From assembly GCF_000313615.1 (NCBI RefSeq), contig NZ_AMZQ01000012.1, forward strand, positions 37,217 through 101,216: a DNA stretch of 64,000 bases. Direction: 5' to 3'. The translations under genes and the position numbers were made by a program. Shown here piece after piece: positions 1 through 9,276 of the stretch. Source of the stretch: Campylobacter showae CSUNSWCD. Its GTDB lineage: Bacteria > Campylobacterota > Campylobacteria > Campylobacterales > Campylobacteraceae. Every line of letters begins with the position of its first letter. Position 1 is the stretch's first letter. Below the pieces are notes generated by a model. That model searched no databases, had not been told where the DNA came from, and saw only the letters and a program-made list of their open reading frames with translations.

Positions 1-202
1 TTTTGATATCGGCAAATTTGCCTTGTCGCCGCACAGTTTCAACGACTCTATTTAACCCGCCAAATTTACGACCGACTGCCGAGCAATTTAACCGCCGAAT
101 TTACCAAATTTACGCCGCCGCGCTGGCTCAATCGATGATTAAAAAACCGATCAAGCCGAGCGCAAGCGACGCAAATTCGTCAAGTTTGGTTCAAATTTAC
201 CC

Positions 203-1522
203 TCACGCGTCCTTGCCGTTTATCGCGTATGCCGAGCGTAAAAACACGTCCGTGCCAGATAGCAGAGCGCTCTCGTCAAAGTCAAACGCACCGTTGTGAT
301 GCCCAGCGGCCAGCTTGGTGCCGATCATCAGGTAGCCGCTCTTGCCGCCTGCTTTTTGCACGGCGTGCATAAAGTGCGCGAAGTCCTCGCAAGCGCCGAA
401 ATTTAGATCCCGCACGATGAGCTCGTCCTTGATAAAAGGCGACTGACGCGCGGCGCGCTCGTAGATATCGGTGATCTCCTCGCTGCTGTCGCCTCCGCTC
501 GTGCCGCCGGTTAGCTTCACGTCGTACTGCACGCCGTACATCTGCGCAACGCCTGCAACGATATCCATACATTTTTTAAACATAAATTCGTTTAGCTCGG
601 TAGTTTCGCCGCGCGTTTCGCAGGCGATGTAGCCATTTGGTGCGATGACGTTTCGCCCCTCGCCCGCTCGCAAAACGCCCACGTTTATGCGCGTGACGCC
701 GTCTGCATGACGCGTGATACCGTGCATAGCTAGAGCAGCCTGGGCCGCGGCCAGTAGAGCGTTTGCGCCTTCTTGCGGAGCGCCCGCCGCGTGAGCCGAT
801 CTACCCGTAAAATTTACGTCAAATTTCGATGTCGCAAGAAGCTTGTTCGTGCCGCAGATGATGCCGCCGCTAGTCTTTGCCTGAAAGCCGATGTGACCGC
901 CTAGCAGGTAATCCACGCCCTCTAGCACGCCCGCTTGCTCCATCGGCACGGCGCCTCTGGTGCCCTCCTCGGCGGTTTGAAATATAAATCTAAATTTGCC
1001 CTCAAAATCGTCCAAATTTTGCGCGATGAGTTTAGCCATCGCTAGGCCAATCGTGATGTGCCCGTCATGCCCGCAGGCGTGCGTGATGCCGTCTATATCG
1101 GCTCTAAAGCCCTCCTTAAACGGCCTGTGCGCCTCATCCTTGCTCTCGGTCACGTCCACACCGTCGATGTCGAATCTAAACGCAAGCGTCTTGCCCGGCC
1201 TGCCCGTATCAAGCTCGGCTATTACGCCCGTTAGCCCATCCTCCATCACGGGCAAAAACTCTCGCTCATCAGCGCTTAGCAGGCTTTTTGCACGCTCTAG
1301 ATATTTTTCTTTATCTTTTTCGCTGCCAAGCCCAGCTCTAGCTTCAGGTTTCATTATCTCGCGTCCCATTTTTAGGCTGTAGCCGAGCTTTTTTAGCTCG
1401 CTAGCGATCTTTGCCGTCGTAAAAAACGTGAAAAAACCCGTCTCGGGATGAGAGTGAAAAAACCGCCTATTTTTCACCATTTCGTCTTTTAGCGCTTCTA
1501 CTTTTGCTGCTACCTCGTCCAT
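203..1522 (-). CDS. M20D amidohydrolase, AbgA-like
   Basis: A 439-residue cytoplasmic metallohydrolase of the M20D family, close in length to E. coli AbgA (p-aminobenzoyl-glutamate hydrolase subunit A). Visible motifs: HSHPETG near residues 23-29, FRFDIDG at 116-121, the metal site ACGHDGH at 149-155, the glutamate pair in QTAEEG at 182-187, GGH at 208-210, GRSAHA in the dimerisation domain, and a late His in AGHHNGAFD. The start follows an AAGGAG site 6 bases upstream. No AbgB or AbgT partner is adjacent, so the real substrate (an N-acyl or aminoacyl amide) is inferred only from family likeness. A candidate TATAAT lies upstream at 1569-1574. Confidence 0.85.
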   Translation of the reverse strand: MDEVAAKVEALKDEMVKNRRFFHSHPETGFFTFFTTAKIASELKKLGYSLKMGREIMKPEARAGLGSEKDKEKYLERAKSLLSADEREFLPVMEDGLTGVIAELDTGRPGKTLAFRFDIDGVDVTESKDEAHRPFKEGFRADIDGITHACGHDGHITIGLAMAKLIAQNLDDFEGKFRFIFQTAEEGTRGAVPMEQAGVLEGVDYLLGGHIGFQAKTSGGIICGTNKLLATSKFDVNFTGRSAHAAGAPQEGANALLAAAQAALAMHGITRHADGVTRINVGVLRAGEGRNVIAPNGYIACETRGETTELNEFMFKKCMDIVAGVAQMYGVQYDVKLTGGTSGGDSSEEITDIYERAARQSPFIKDELIVRDLNFGACEDFAHFMHAVQKAGGKSGYLMIGTKLAAGHHNGAFDFDESALLSGTDVFLRSAYAINGKDA

Positions 1523-1909
1523 TTTCGCTCCTTAAATTTGAAATTTTTATTATTTTTCTTAAAGATATATTATACATTAAGACTAATTTTAAAAGCTTAA
1601 ATTTAGGCTCTAAAATGATAAATTTGACTCTAATTTTTGTAGGGTGACCTTGCTTGGTGCAAATTTGTCTAGGACTGTTTTTTAAACCCCTATTTGCATA
1701 AAAGCGGTGCGGCTAATGTAAGGTAAAATTTGATCAAATGAAGCAAATTTGTATTTTAGCGGAGCGGTTTTGAGATAAAATTTAGGGTGCTAAATTTGAC
1801 TTAAATTTAAAATTTGCATCAAATTTGGTCGACGAATTTATAAAAATACAAAGAGCAAATTTGACTTCAGCTATCGTGCTAGAAACTCAAATTTACCCCC
1901 GCAATTGGC
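1523..1909. other. Noncoding gap between nagZ-like and abgA-like genes
   Basis: About 390 bases without a convincing gene. It carries the promoter of the amidohydrolase (minus-strand TATAAT at 1569-1574) and many copies of the AAATTTG word. Nothing else was recognised. Confidence 0.6.
1569..1574 (-). promoter_or_regulatory. Candidate -10 box (TATAAT) for abgA-like gene
   Basis: A perfect TATAAT on the minus strand, 47 bases upstream of the ATG at 1522, in an AT-rich stretch. Campylobacter sigma-70 promoters often lack a clear -35, and none is obvious here. Confidence 0.5.
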
Positions 1910-2995
1910 CTATTGTAAGCTATTTTTTAGTTTCATTATCCGCTCGTAGGATTCCTCGATACGCTCTTTTGGTATCTGCTTGGCGCCAACTGCGTCTACG
2001 ACTAGCTGCGTGACGAGCTCTGCGGTCCTGCGCCCGTCTATCTTGTAGTCGCTAAAGAGCATCACGTCGCCGCCTGCGTTGATAAAGTTTATCACCCTTT
2101 CTTGCAGCGCAAAGTCCTTTAGTCCGCCCATGAGCATGTCGTCGCTGATGACTACGCCGTCAAATTTTAGCTCGCCGCGCAGTAAGCCGTCGATGATCGC
2201 CGGCGAGAGCGAGGCCGGTAGCTCGGTATCGCGCTGCATGAGGTAGATGTGGCCGACCATTATCATCTTGGCTTCGTTTTTGCGAACCGCGTCAAAATAC
2301 GGCTTAAGCTCGGTATAGTCGAATTTTTCGATCACGACCTTGGCAGTGTGACTGTCGGCCTCGACGTTACCGTGGCCTGGAAAGTGCTTCATCGCAGCTA
2401 TCACGCCGCGAGCTTGCGAGGCCTTCATAAACTCGCTTGCGTACAGCGAAACCTCGTCTATATCGGCGCTAAACGCTCTGCCGCGCGAGCCGATGATGGT
2501 GGATTTTGGATTTAGCACGTCGGCTACTGGGGCGAAATTTACGTTCACGCCGACGTCTTTTAGTTGCTGCGCCATCTTAGCGTAAAGCTCGCCAGCAGCA
2601 GCTAGATCGAGCGTTTTTGCTACTTTTTGCGCCGAGATAAAGGTCTCAAACCCGCTCTTATCCTTAAATCTCGTGATTTGCCCGCCCTCCTCGTCGATAG
2701 CGATGAAAATGCCTTTTTGCGCCTCTTTAAATGCGCTTGTTAACGCCTTGAGGTTCTTTTTGTCCGAGATATTTTTACCGAGCAACATCACGCCGCCGAA
2801 ACGCTGATATTTGGCCTCCGAGACGGCTTCTTTGGCGGTTTTGGGATCAGAGCCGTTGAAGCCGACCATTATCATTTGGGCTATCATTTTGCGAAGAGTC
2901 GGCTTTTCTTGTGCTTGCGCATCTGTGGCGTTTAGCGCGGTCGGCAAACCCGCTAAAAATAGCGCCGAAAAAAGCGCGGCGATAAACTTTTTCAT
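1910..2995 (-). CDS. Exported GH3 beta-N-acetylhexosaminidase (NagZ-like)
   Basis: 361 residues. Glycoside hydrolase family 3 enzyme with the NagZ signature KHFPGHG at 203-209 followed by DSH at 214-216 (catalytic dyad), and the nucleophile Asp at about 285 in VISDDM. NagZ removes N-acetylglucosamine from muropeptides during peptidoglycan recycling. An N-terminal signal peptide is visible (Lys-Lys, hydrophobic core 5-22, AQA-type cleavage near 28). This suggests the enzyme works in the periplasm rather than the cytosol, where proteobacterial NagZ normally acts. Preceded by an AAGGA-like site. Family assignment is firm; substrate and location are inference. Confidence 0.85.
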   Translation of the reverse strand: MKKFIAALFSALFLAGLPTALNATDAQAQEKPTLRKMIAQMIMVGFNGSDPKTAKEAVSEAKYQRFGGVMLLGKNISDKKNLKALTSAFKEAQKGIFIAIDEEGGQITRFKDKSGFETFISAQKVAKTLDLAAAGELYAKMAQQLKDVGVNVNFAPVADVLNPKSTIIGSRGRAFSADIDEVSLYASEFMKASQARGVIAAMKHFPGHGNVEADSHTAKVVIEKFDYTELKPYFDAVRKNEAKMIMVGHIYLMQRDTELPASLSPAIIDGLLRGELKFDGVVISDDMLMGGLKDFALQERVINFINAGGDVMLFSDYKIDGRRTAELVTQLVVDAVGAKQIPKERIEESYERIMKLKNSLQ

Positions 2996-3181
2996 ATCTT
3001 TCCTTTTTTTGTTTTTGTGGATTTTACACTATTTTATATAAATTTAAGAAATTTGAAACGGGGGGTTAGGTGCTATTAGGCGCTTTTTGCGACTGATCGC
3101 TCATAAATTTAGATTGGCATTAATAAAATATTTGATATAATTTTTGAAAATATTGTTTAAAATTTAGTCAAAAGGGCATAT

Positions 3182-3751
3182 GTGATAAATTTAGATACTA
3201 ATTGTGCTATAAATATCCCGCCAAAAAACGATATCAAGCTAGATAAAGACGAGTATATTTTATGTGAATATAAGGAAAAACACATTAAAAATCTTTTTAT
3301 TAAATTTATATTTGCCGTGGTTTGTATAGCTGTATTTATATATACGGTAATATCTAAAGACTTCGCAGATCAAAGCCTATTTCTAAAGGTTTGCGCTGCT
3401 ATTTTTGTTATTTTTTGCATGTTATTAATATATATTTTTATTGTAAATTTGATCCACAAAGGCTTATATGTAACAAACAAAAACTTAATAGCTTTTAACG
3501 GGGCGAGATTTGATTTAGATTCTATTTTTATACTTGATACGAGTGCTCGTGAGCATACGGGATTTCGCATTTGCAAGGGATGGAGAAGTATTTTAGAGAT
3601 AAAATGTACGAATAACGACGCGCAACTAGATGCCTTTTTACTATCGCTATCTGCGGTTTCCGGCAATAAAATTATTTTAAGATTTGGCTCAAAAGAACTA
3701 AAAGAAAAAGCCGACTCGGCGAATTTGGTTAGATTTAAATTGACGACATAA
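3182..3751 (+). CDS. Hypothetical two-TM membrane protein
   Basis: 189 residues, not recognised as a named family. GTG start chosen because AAAGGG sits 6 bases upstream. Two hydrophobic segments at about 38-60 and 68-92 are followed by a soluble C-terminal half of about 95 residues (TNKNLIAFNGARFDLDSI and on), which looks like the membrane-anchored bacterial PH-type layout. That comparison is weak. The gene is visibly more AT-rich than its neighbours, with many TTT, ATA and AAA codons, and it stands alone between convergent or unrelated genes. This would fit horizontal acquisition. Confidence 0.7.
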   Translation: MINLDTNCAINIPPKNDIKLDKDEYILCEYKEKHIKNLFIKFIFAVVCIAVFIYTVISKDFADQSLFLKVCAAIFVIFCMLLIYIFIVNLIHKGLYVTNKNLIAFNGARFDLDSIFILDTSAREHTGFRICKGWRSILEIKCTNNDAQLDAFLLSLSAVSGNKIILRFGSKELKEKADSANLVRFKLTT

Positions 3752-3944
3752 AACAGACTAAATACTAGCCAGAATCCAAATTTTACGGCGCTTTAAATCC
3801 AAATCCAGCATAAAAATTCGGCAAATTTGGATTATTTAAACAAGCCAAAGAAGCCAGCTATTTAAAAACCGCTGTCCGCCATCAAATTTTCAAATTTTAT
3901 AGCAGCTGTGGGCCTCCGTAGAATGCACGACTTTAAACCAAAAT

Positions 3945-4835
3945 TTATTTTTTACTTAGTAGATCTCTCAGGCTTTCCTGCACGTCTTTACCGCGCAGCA
4001 TCGCCGCGACCTCGTTTACTATCGGCGTATAGATGCCCTTGCCGGCGGCGATCTTTTCTATCGCGTAGGAGGTATCCACGCCCTCTGCGACCTCGCCTAG
4101 ATCGTTTAGGATTTTATTGAGGCTCTCGTTTTTGGCAAGTCCTAAGCCTACGCGGTAGTTACGCGAGAGTACCGATGAAGCCGTGAGAAACAGATCGCCC
4201 GCCCCGCTAAGACCCAAAAAGGTCTGCTGCTGCGCGCCGAAATACTCGCCAAATCTCGCCATCTCGACGAGTCCGCGCGAAATAAGGCTGGCGCGAGCGC
4301 TATTGCCAAGCCCGAGTCCGTCGCAGATACCGCCTGCGATAGCGATGACGTTTTTATACGCGCCCGCGATCTCGGCACCGATAACGTCACTGCTAGCGTA
4401 GGCTTTGATATTTTGCGGGAAAAGCTCTGAGATCTCGCGTGCTAGGGCTTCGTTTTTGGAGTTTATCACAAGCGCGCAAGGAAGGTCGTTTTGTATCTCT
4501 TTAGCAAAGCTAGGGCCCGATAAAAAGGCCAAATTTGCCGCACTAACGTGCTGCTCGTAAATCTCATCCAAAAAACGTAAGCTCGATGTTTCGATACCTT
4601 TTGAGGCGACTAAAATTTTCTGTCCAAAGTTTTTAAAATGCTCTTTTAGCCAACCGCTAACGGACTGAGAAGGTATGGCAACGACCAGCAGATCACGCTT
4701 TAGCGCCTCCTCTAAGCCGACAAAATGCACGCCTTCAAGCTGTCTGCGCGAGCTGATAACGCAGTCGTTTCTTTGCGAAAGCGCATGAAAAAGCGCGCTG
4801 CCCCACTTCCCCGCTCCGATGATGGCTATTTTCAT
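3945..4835 (-). CDS. gpsA: Glycerol-3-phosphate dehydrogenase [NAD(P)+]
   Basis: 296 residues. Reduces dihydroxyacetone phosphate to sn-glycerol 3-phosphate, the backbone for phospholipid synthesis, in the cytosol. The Rossmann motif GAGKWGSALFHAL is at 7-19. LSGPSFAKE in the middle and the KNVIAIAGGICDGLGLG segment near the catalytic Lys are typical of GpsA, and the length is slightly short of the usual 330. The ATG follows an AAGAGA-type site. It lies 144 bases downstream of gatB on the same strand, as in many Campylobacter genomes. Confidence 0.93.
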   Translation of the reverse strand: MKIAIIGAGKWGSALFHALSQRNDCVISSRRQLEGVHFVGLEEALKRDLLVVAIPSQSVSGWLKEHFKNFGQKILVASKGIETSSLRFLDEIYEQHVSAANLAFLSGPSFAKEIQNDLPCALVINSKNEALAREISELFPQNIKAYASSDVIGAEIAGAYKNVIAIAGGICDGLGLGNSARASLISRGLVEMARFGEYFGAQQQTFLGLSGAGDLFLTASSVLSRNYRVGLGLAKNESLNKILNDLGEVAEGVDTSYAIEKIAAGKGIYTPIVNEVAAMLRGKDVQESLRDLLSKK

Positions 4836-4979
4836 TTTTTCTCTTTTTTGTGATTTACGTTTGTTTTAGCTAAATTTGACCGACCCACTCGCAAGTCCAA
4901 ATCTTACTTTTGCAAAAATTAAACGGATTAAATTTGACTACGCTGCCAAATAAAGTCAAAACAGCGGCGCAAGCCAAAT

Positions 4980-6401
4980 TTATCCTAATTTTTCTTTTAA
5001 AAGCTCATTTACTTTTGCGGGATTAAACGCGCCTTTGCCTTCTTTCATCGTTTGGCCGACGAAAAATCCAAAAAGCTTGTCCTTGCCGCTCTTATACTCA
5101 GCTACCTTGTCGGCGTTCGCACTTAAAATTTGATCTATTATCGCTACGATAGCCGAGTCGTCGCTCACCTGTTTTAATCCCAATTTTTCGATGACGCCGT
5201 CCACACTCGCGTCATTTTCCATAAGATAGTCAAGTACTTCTTTTGCCGCCTTGGCGCTTATCGTGCCGTCTTCTATGCGGCGCAAAAGCTCTATCATCTT
5301 AGCCGAATTTACTGGCGATGTCTCGATCGTAGCACCGTTTTTAAGACGCCCCAAAAGCTCGACGATGAGCCACGTTACGGCAAGCTTCGGCGATATCTTA
5401 GCATCCACGAGCTCCTCGAAATACTTCGCCGTCTCCACGCTGCTAGTTAAAATCAGCGCATCGTCCTCTTTGATGCCAAGCTCACGCTCGTATCTAGCGA
5501 CTTTTTGCTCGGCAAGCTCAGGGATCTTGATCGCTTCGTTATACATCTCCTCCGGGATCTCGACAGGTAGCAGGTCTGGATCTGGAAAATATCTATACTC
5601 GGCGCTATCTTCCTTGCCTCGCATAGAGCGCGTGACCAAATTTACGGTATCAAAAAGGCGAGTCTCTTGATAAACTTCTTCATCGTATTTGCCGTCTTCC
5701 CACGCCGCACTTTGACGCTCGACCTCGTAGTCGATCGCTTTTTGGATAAATCTAAACGAGTTTAAATTTTTAATCTCGACACGCGTATAAAGCTTGCTGT
5801 CGCCCTTTGGACGGATGGAGACGTTAGCGTCGCAGCGGAAGCTTCCTTCCTGCATATTGGCGTCGCTAATGTTTAAAAATCGCAAAATCGAGTGCAGTTT
5901 TTTTAGGTACGCGACCGCTTCGTCGGAGCTGCGCAAGTCAGGCTCGCTCACGATCTCAAGCAGCGGCGTGCCAGCGCGGTTTAGATCGACTAGGCTTTGT
6001 CCGCTCTCGTGGATGTTTTTGCCCGCGTCCTCTTCAAGGTGCGCGCGAGTGATGCCGATGCGTTTTTTCTCGCCGTTTACATCAATAAAAAGCTCGCCTT
6101 TTTCCACTATCGGTATCTCAAACTGCGAAATTTGATAGGCTTTTGGAAGGTCGGGATAAAAGTAATTTTTACGGTTAAAAACCGAGCGTTTATTTATAGT
6201 CGCATTTACCGCCGCGCCAAAGCTTATCGCCTTTCTCACGGCTTCTTTGTTTAGCACTGGCAAAGATCCAGGTAACGCCAGGCAGGTCGGACAAACGTGC
6301 GTATTTGCCTCATCGCCGAAGCTCGTGGAGCAAGAGCAGAAAATTTTAGTTTTTGTATTAAGCTGAGTGTGAACCTCAAGCCCGATAACGACTTCAAACA
6401 T
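4980..6401 (-). CDS. gatB: Aspartyl/glutamyl-tRNA amidotransferase subunit B
   Basis: 473 residues, normal length. With GatA and GatC it converts Glu-tRNA(Gln) and Asp-tRNA(Asn) to the correctly charged forms; epsilonproteobacteria depend on it. Visible signatures: [16 protein letters not shown] at 8-23 with the following CPTC zinc-type cysteines, the kinase-like core motif [17 protein letters not shown], and a C-terminal YqeY-like helical tail ending [17 protein letters not shown]. gatA and gatC are not in the window. An AAAGGC site precedes the ATG. Confidence 0.96.
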   Translation of the reverse strand: MFEVVIGLEVHTQLNTKTKIFCSCSTSFGDEANTHVCPTCLALPGSLPVLNKEAVRKAISFGAAVNATINKRSVFNRKNYFYPDLPKAYQISQFEIPIVEKGELFIDVNGEKKRIGITRAHLEEDAGKNIHESGQSLVDLNRAGTPLLEIVSEPDLRSSDEAVAYLKKLHSILRFLNISDANMQEGSFRCDANVSIRPKGDSKLYTRVEIKNLNSFRFIQKAIDYEVERQSAAWEDGKYDEEVYQETRLFDTVNLVTRSMRGKEDSAEYRYFPDPDLLPVEIPEEMYNEAIKIPELAEQKVARYERELGIKEDDALILTSSVETAKYFEELVDAKISPKLAVTWLIVELLGRLKNGATIETSPVNSAKMIELLRRIEDGTISAKAAKEVLDYLMENDASVDGVIEKLGLKQVSDDSAIVAIIDQILSANADKVAEYKSGKDKLFGFFVGQTMKEGKGAFNPAKVNELLKEKLG

Positions 6402-6526
6402 AATTTGCCTTTTATTTAAAATTTAGGGCTTATTTTAGCAGGATTTTTATTTAAGTTAGATAAAAAGAAGGGGTTGCGCCCGCCGATTTTAGCGTATTTT
6501 AGCTGGCGGACGCGTAAATTTAAATT

Positions 6527-7234
6527 TTAGTGCTCGTCGTGGCTGATTAAAATCGCGCCGGCAAGATACACGTAAGTAAGAATCATAAAGATAAATGTTT
6601 GCAAGCATGCCATAAACGTAAGCAAGACAAACGCCGGGAGCGCAGCGTAAGACGCGAGAGCAAGCACAACCAAAAGAAACAAATCATCGCCCTTGATGTT
6701 ACCGAAAAGTCGGAAAGAAAGCGATACTACGCGAGACAGATGCGAAACGATCTCGACGATAAACATTATCGGAGCTAGCCATTTGTTTGGCCCCATGAAG
6801 TGAGCAAAATACTTAACCACGCCGTTTACGCGGATACCTTCGTAGTGGTAAAACACGAAAACCACGAGTGCTAGAGTGAGGGTCAAATTTAAGCTCGAAG
6901 TCGGGGCCTCAAATCCAGGTATTATGCCTATTATGTTACTTACGAATACGATCAAACCGATGGTCGCGACTAGCGGCAGGTATTTTCTAGATAGCGCTTC
7001 GCTACCTAGCACGTCCTTGCCCATGGATACGACGCCTTCTAAATACGCTTCGAGGATGTTTTGCGTTCCGCGAGGCACGAGTTGCAAATTTTTAGTTGCA
7101 AATTTTGCCACGATGAGCACGATAATCGCGACTAAAACGAGATGTCCCGCGTAATTTACCGCGTGGATAACATGCTCGTTGTCGGTAAACAAAGAAGCGA
7201 TCCAACCTGTAAACAAAAACAAATTTTCTTGCAT
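6527..7234 (-). CDS. atpB: ATP synthase F0 subunit a
   Basis: 235 residues, polytopic inner-membrane protein of the F0 proton channel. The essential channel arginine is Arg175 in SLSFRLFGN. Five or six hydrophobic segments are visible, and the N terminus sits in an amphipathic stretch. In Campylobacter atpB is separate from the main atp operon, as here, where it stands alone between gatB and a TSUP permease. The start is supported by an AAGG site 7 bases upstream. Confidence 0.95.
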   Translation of the reverse strand: MQENLFLFTGWIASLFTDNEHVIHAVNYAGHLVLVAIIVLIVAKFATKNLQLVPRGTQNILEAYLEGVVSMGKDVLGSEALSRKYLPLVATIGLIVFVSNIIGIIPGFEAPTSSLNLTLTLALVVFVFYHYEGIRVNGVVKYFAHFMGPNKWLAPIMFIVEIVSHLSRVVSLSFRLFGNIKGDDLFLLVVLALASYAALPAFVLLTFMACLQTFIFMILTYVYLAGAILISHDEH

Positions 7235-7381
7235 GGATTAACCTTAGATTTATGAAATTTATCGGCAATTTTATCCAAATAAACGTTAAAAGTTTTTTAA
7301 GCTTACCTCAAATTTCGCCCAAATTTTAGCTTTTTTGTCAAATTTAGCTCAAATTTCGATGTCGTTTTTTAAAATCAGCAC

Positions 7382-8149
7382 TCACGCGAAAAATCTATCG
7401 TAAACAAGCTTTAGTATCGTCGCACCTACGACGGCTAAAAACACGACTCTAACAAATTTAACGTCCTTTTTCATGACCATATTTGAGCCAAAGTACGCGC
7501 CTAAAACCTGCCCTACGCCCATCAAAAGCCCGACCGTCCAAAGTATCTGTCCGCCCGCGATGAAAACGACTAGAGAGACGATGTTGCTGGTAAAATTTAG
7601 GATTTTCGTATGCGCGACGGCTTTTTTCATATTTAGCCCGATGAGCGCAACCATCGCAAACGTCCAAAAACTGCCCGCTCCAGGCCCGAAAAATCCGTCG
7701 TAAAAGCCTAAAATTAGGCCAAATATCACGTAAAAGGCTCGCGCGTTCATTCGGGCAGCCCTATCCTCGTCGCCGACTTTTGGCATCAAAAGCGTATAGA
7801 TGAAAATCGCTATCAAACAAAACGGGATAATAACGCGCAAAAACTCGGCGCTCAAAAACAAAATAAGCACCGTGCCGATGCACGCGCCAATAAAGGTAAA
7901 AACGATGCCAATAAAAACTTCGCGGAAATTTATCATGCCTTTTTGAGCAAAATTTAGCGCCGCGGTGAAGCTACCGAAAGTGCCTTGAAGCTTGTTTGTA
8001 GCTAGCGCCACGTGAGGCGGTACGCCCATAGCCATGATCGTGGGTAGCGCGATCAGTCCGCCTCCGCCCGCGATCGCATCGACGAAGCCCGCCGCAAACG
8101 CCACCGCAAAAAATATCAAATACGCCGTAACGCCGAAGTCAAAGTCCAT
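7382..8149 (-). CDS. TSUP (TauE/SafE) family membrane permease
   Basis: 255 residues from the chosen ATG at 8149, which has AAGGGG 6 bases upstream. An upstream TTG at 8164 would add five residues but overlaps that ribosome site. About eight hydrophobic segments in two halves, with the family's glycine-rich first helix region (AFAAGFVDAIAGGGGLIALP) and its counterpart GFYDGFFGPGAGSF. Family members move sulfite, organosulfonates or other small anions across the inner membrane. The substrate cannot be told from sequence, and no sulfur-metabolism neighbour helps. Confidence 0.88.
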   Translation of the reverse strand: MDFDFGVTAYLIFFAVAFAAGFVDAIAGGGGLIALPTIMAMGVPPHVALATNKLQGTFGSFTAALNFAQKGMINFREVFIGIVFTFIGACIGTVLILFLSAEFLRVIIPFCLIAIFIYTLLMPKVGDEDRAARMNARAFYVIFGLILGFYDGFFGPGAGSFWTFAMVALIGLNMKKAVAHTKILNFTSNIVSLVVFIAGGQILWTVGLLMGVGQVLGAYFGSNMVMKKDVKFVRVVFLAVVGATILKLVYDRFFA

Positions 8150-8593
8150 TTTTCGCCCCTTCAAAAAACAAAATCATACTACGAAAAATTTAAAAATTTA
8201 TAAAATTTGGCTTTTTGTTTTATTGCGGTTAAAATTTAATAAAGCGGCGAGTAAATTTTGCCAAGCGGGATTAAATTTAGCAATTTGGGTTGCGGCGTAT
8301 TCTGTAAAATTTGCCGGCGCAGTCGGCGATTTTATTTTAAAATTTTGGAATAAATTTCGTAAATTTATATACCAAAATTTGAGTCAAATTTAATAAGGGT
8401 AAATTTGACATAGTTTTTAAAATTTCATTTGTAAAATAGCGCATAAATTTACATTTAAAAGATGCGAGGTTAAAAAGAAGGCTATCAAATTTAACGTCCA
8501 AAATGCTTTTAAGGCAAATTTAAATCGCGTCAAATTTGAGTAAGAAAAAGAAGTTCGCCGACCGCCAAGAGCGGCAAATCGGCGAATACGGGA
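8150..8593. other. Noncoding gap between tauE-like and sodC
   Basis: About 440 bases, AT-rich and full of AAATTT words. It holds the sodC terminator at its right end and the ribosome site of the permease at its left end. A 119-codon plus-strand reading frame across it has no ribosome site and biased low-complexity composition, so I do not call it a gene. Confidence 0.5.
8554..8586 (-). terminator. Intrinsic terminator of sodC
   Basis: Just downstream of the sodC stop on the minus strand. Arms TTCGCCGA and TCGGCGAA enclose an inner GCCGC/GGCGG stem with a TCTT loop, and the hairpin is followed by CTTCTTTTTCTT. Confidence 0.75.
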
Positions 8594-9142
8594 TTATTTT
8601 ATAACGCCGCAAACCATTCTAGCGCCGCCGCCGCCAAGAGGCTTTGGATGGTCGCTGTGGTTATCGCCGCCAACGTGGATCATTAGAGAGTGACCTTTTA
8701 GCTCATCGATAGTTTTGATTTTCGGAGCTAGCACAGGATAAACCGCGTTACCCTCGGCATCAACGAAAAGCGCAGGCAAATCGCCCTTGTGGCCGTTGTC
8801 ATCCCATGCAAAAGAGTGTTTTTTGGTGTCGCTTGGATCCCAGTGACCGCCCGCTTTCATGCCTAGACCCTTCTCATTTGCGCCGCAGTCAGCATTTTGA
8901 TGCACGTGAAATCCGTGCGCGCCGCCCTCAAGGCCTTTAAGGTTCGGGAATAACGCCACGCCGTAGTTAGTCTCGATCGCTACGACCTCGCCAACGACTG
9001 TGTTGCCTTTTTCGCTTAGTTGCTCCATAGTTACGACTAGGTGCTTGCCAGCCTTTGGATCAAAGACTTTTTCCTCGTGCGCAAGGGCGCTAGTGGCGAG
9101 TAGGCAGCCTAGAGCCGCGCTAGCTAAAACGATTTTTTTCAT
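8594..9142 (-). CDS. sodC: Periplasmic Cu/Zn superoxide dismutase
   Basis: 182 residues with a signal peptide cleaved near ALA-21. Dismutates superoxide in the periplasm. Expected metal ligands are present: His79 and His81 in HGFHVH and His156 for copper, His100 in GGHWDP as the bridge, and His109, His118 and Asp121 for zinc. Cys86 and Cys178 (MVCGVI) can form the structural disulfide. The C terminus [13 protein letters not shown] is typical. Strong AAGGAG ribosome site; monocistronic with its own terminator. Confidence 0.96.
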   Translation of the reverse strand: MKKIVLASAALGCLLATSALAHEEKVFDPKAGKHLVVTMEQLSEKGNTVVGEVVAIETNYGVALFPNLKGLEGGAHGFHVHQNADCGANEKGLGMKAGGHWDPSDTKKHSFAWDDNGHKGDLPALFVDAEGNAVYPVLAPKIKTIDELKGHSLMIHVGGDNHSDHPKPLGGGGARMVCGVIK

Positions 9143-9276
9143 TTTTTCTCCTTAAAATGTAATTGCAAGGTAACTATAGCCTAAATTTGATTAATTTAGG
9201 CTTTAAATTTTCTTAAATTTAATGCGCCGTAAGGGCTTAACTTTCCTCCATTTAGCGCGAGAAAAACCCATCAAAT

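Noticed and set aside
3-299. 98-codon plus-strand ORF at the left edge
   Set aside because: Mostly antisense to the end of the amidohydrolase gene, no ribosome site, unlikely composition.
3056-3065. Short G6 run upstream of the orphan membrane gene
   Set aside because: Too short and outside any gene or clear promoter to call a contingency tract.
8034-8393. 119-codon plus-strand ORF
   Set aside because: Antisense to the TSUP permease, then runs through AT-rich noncoding DNA; no ribosome site.
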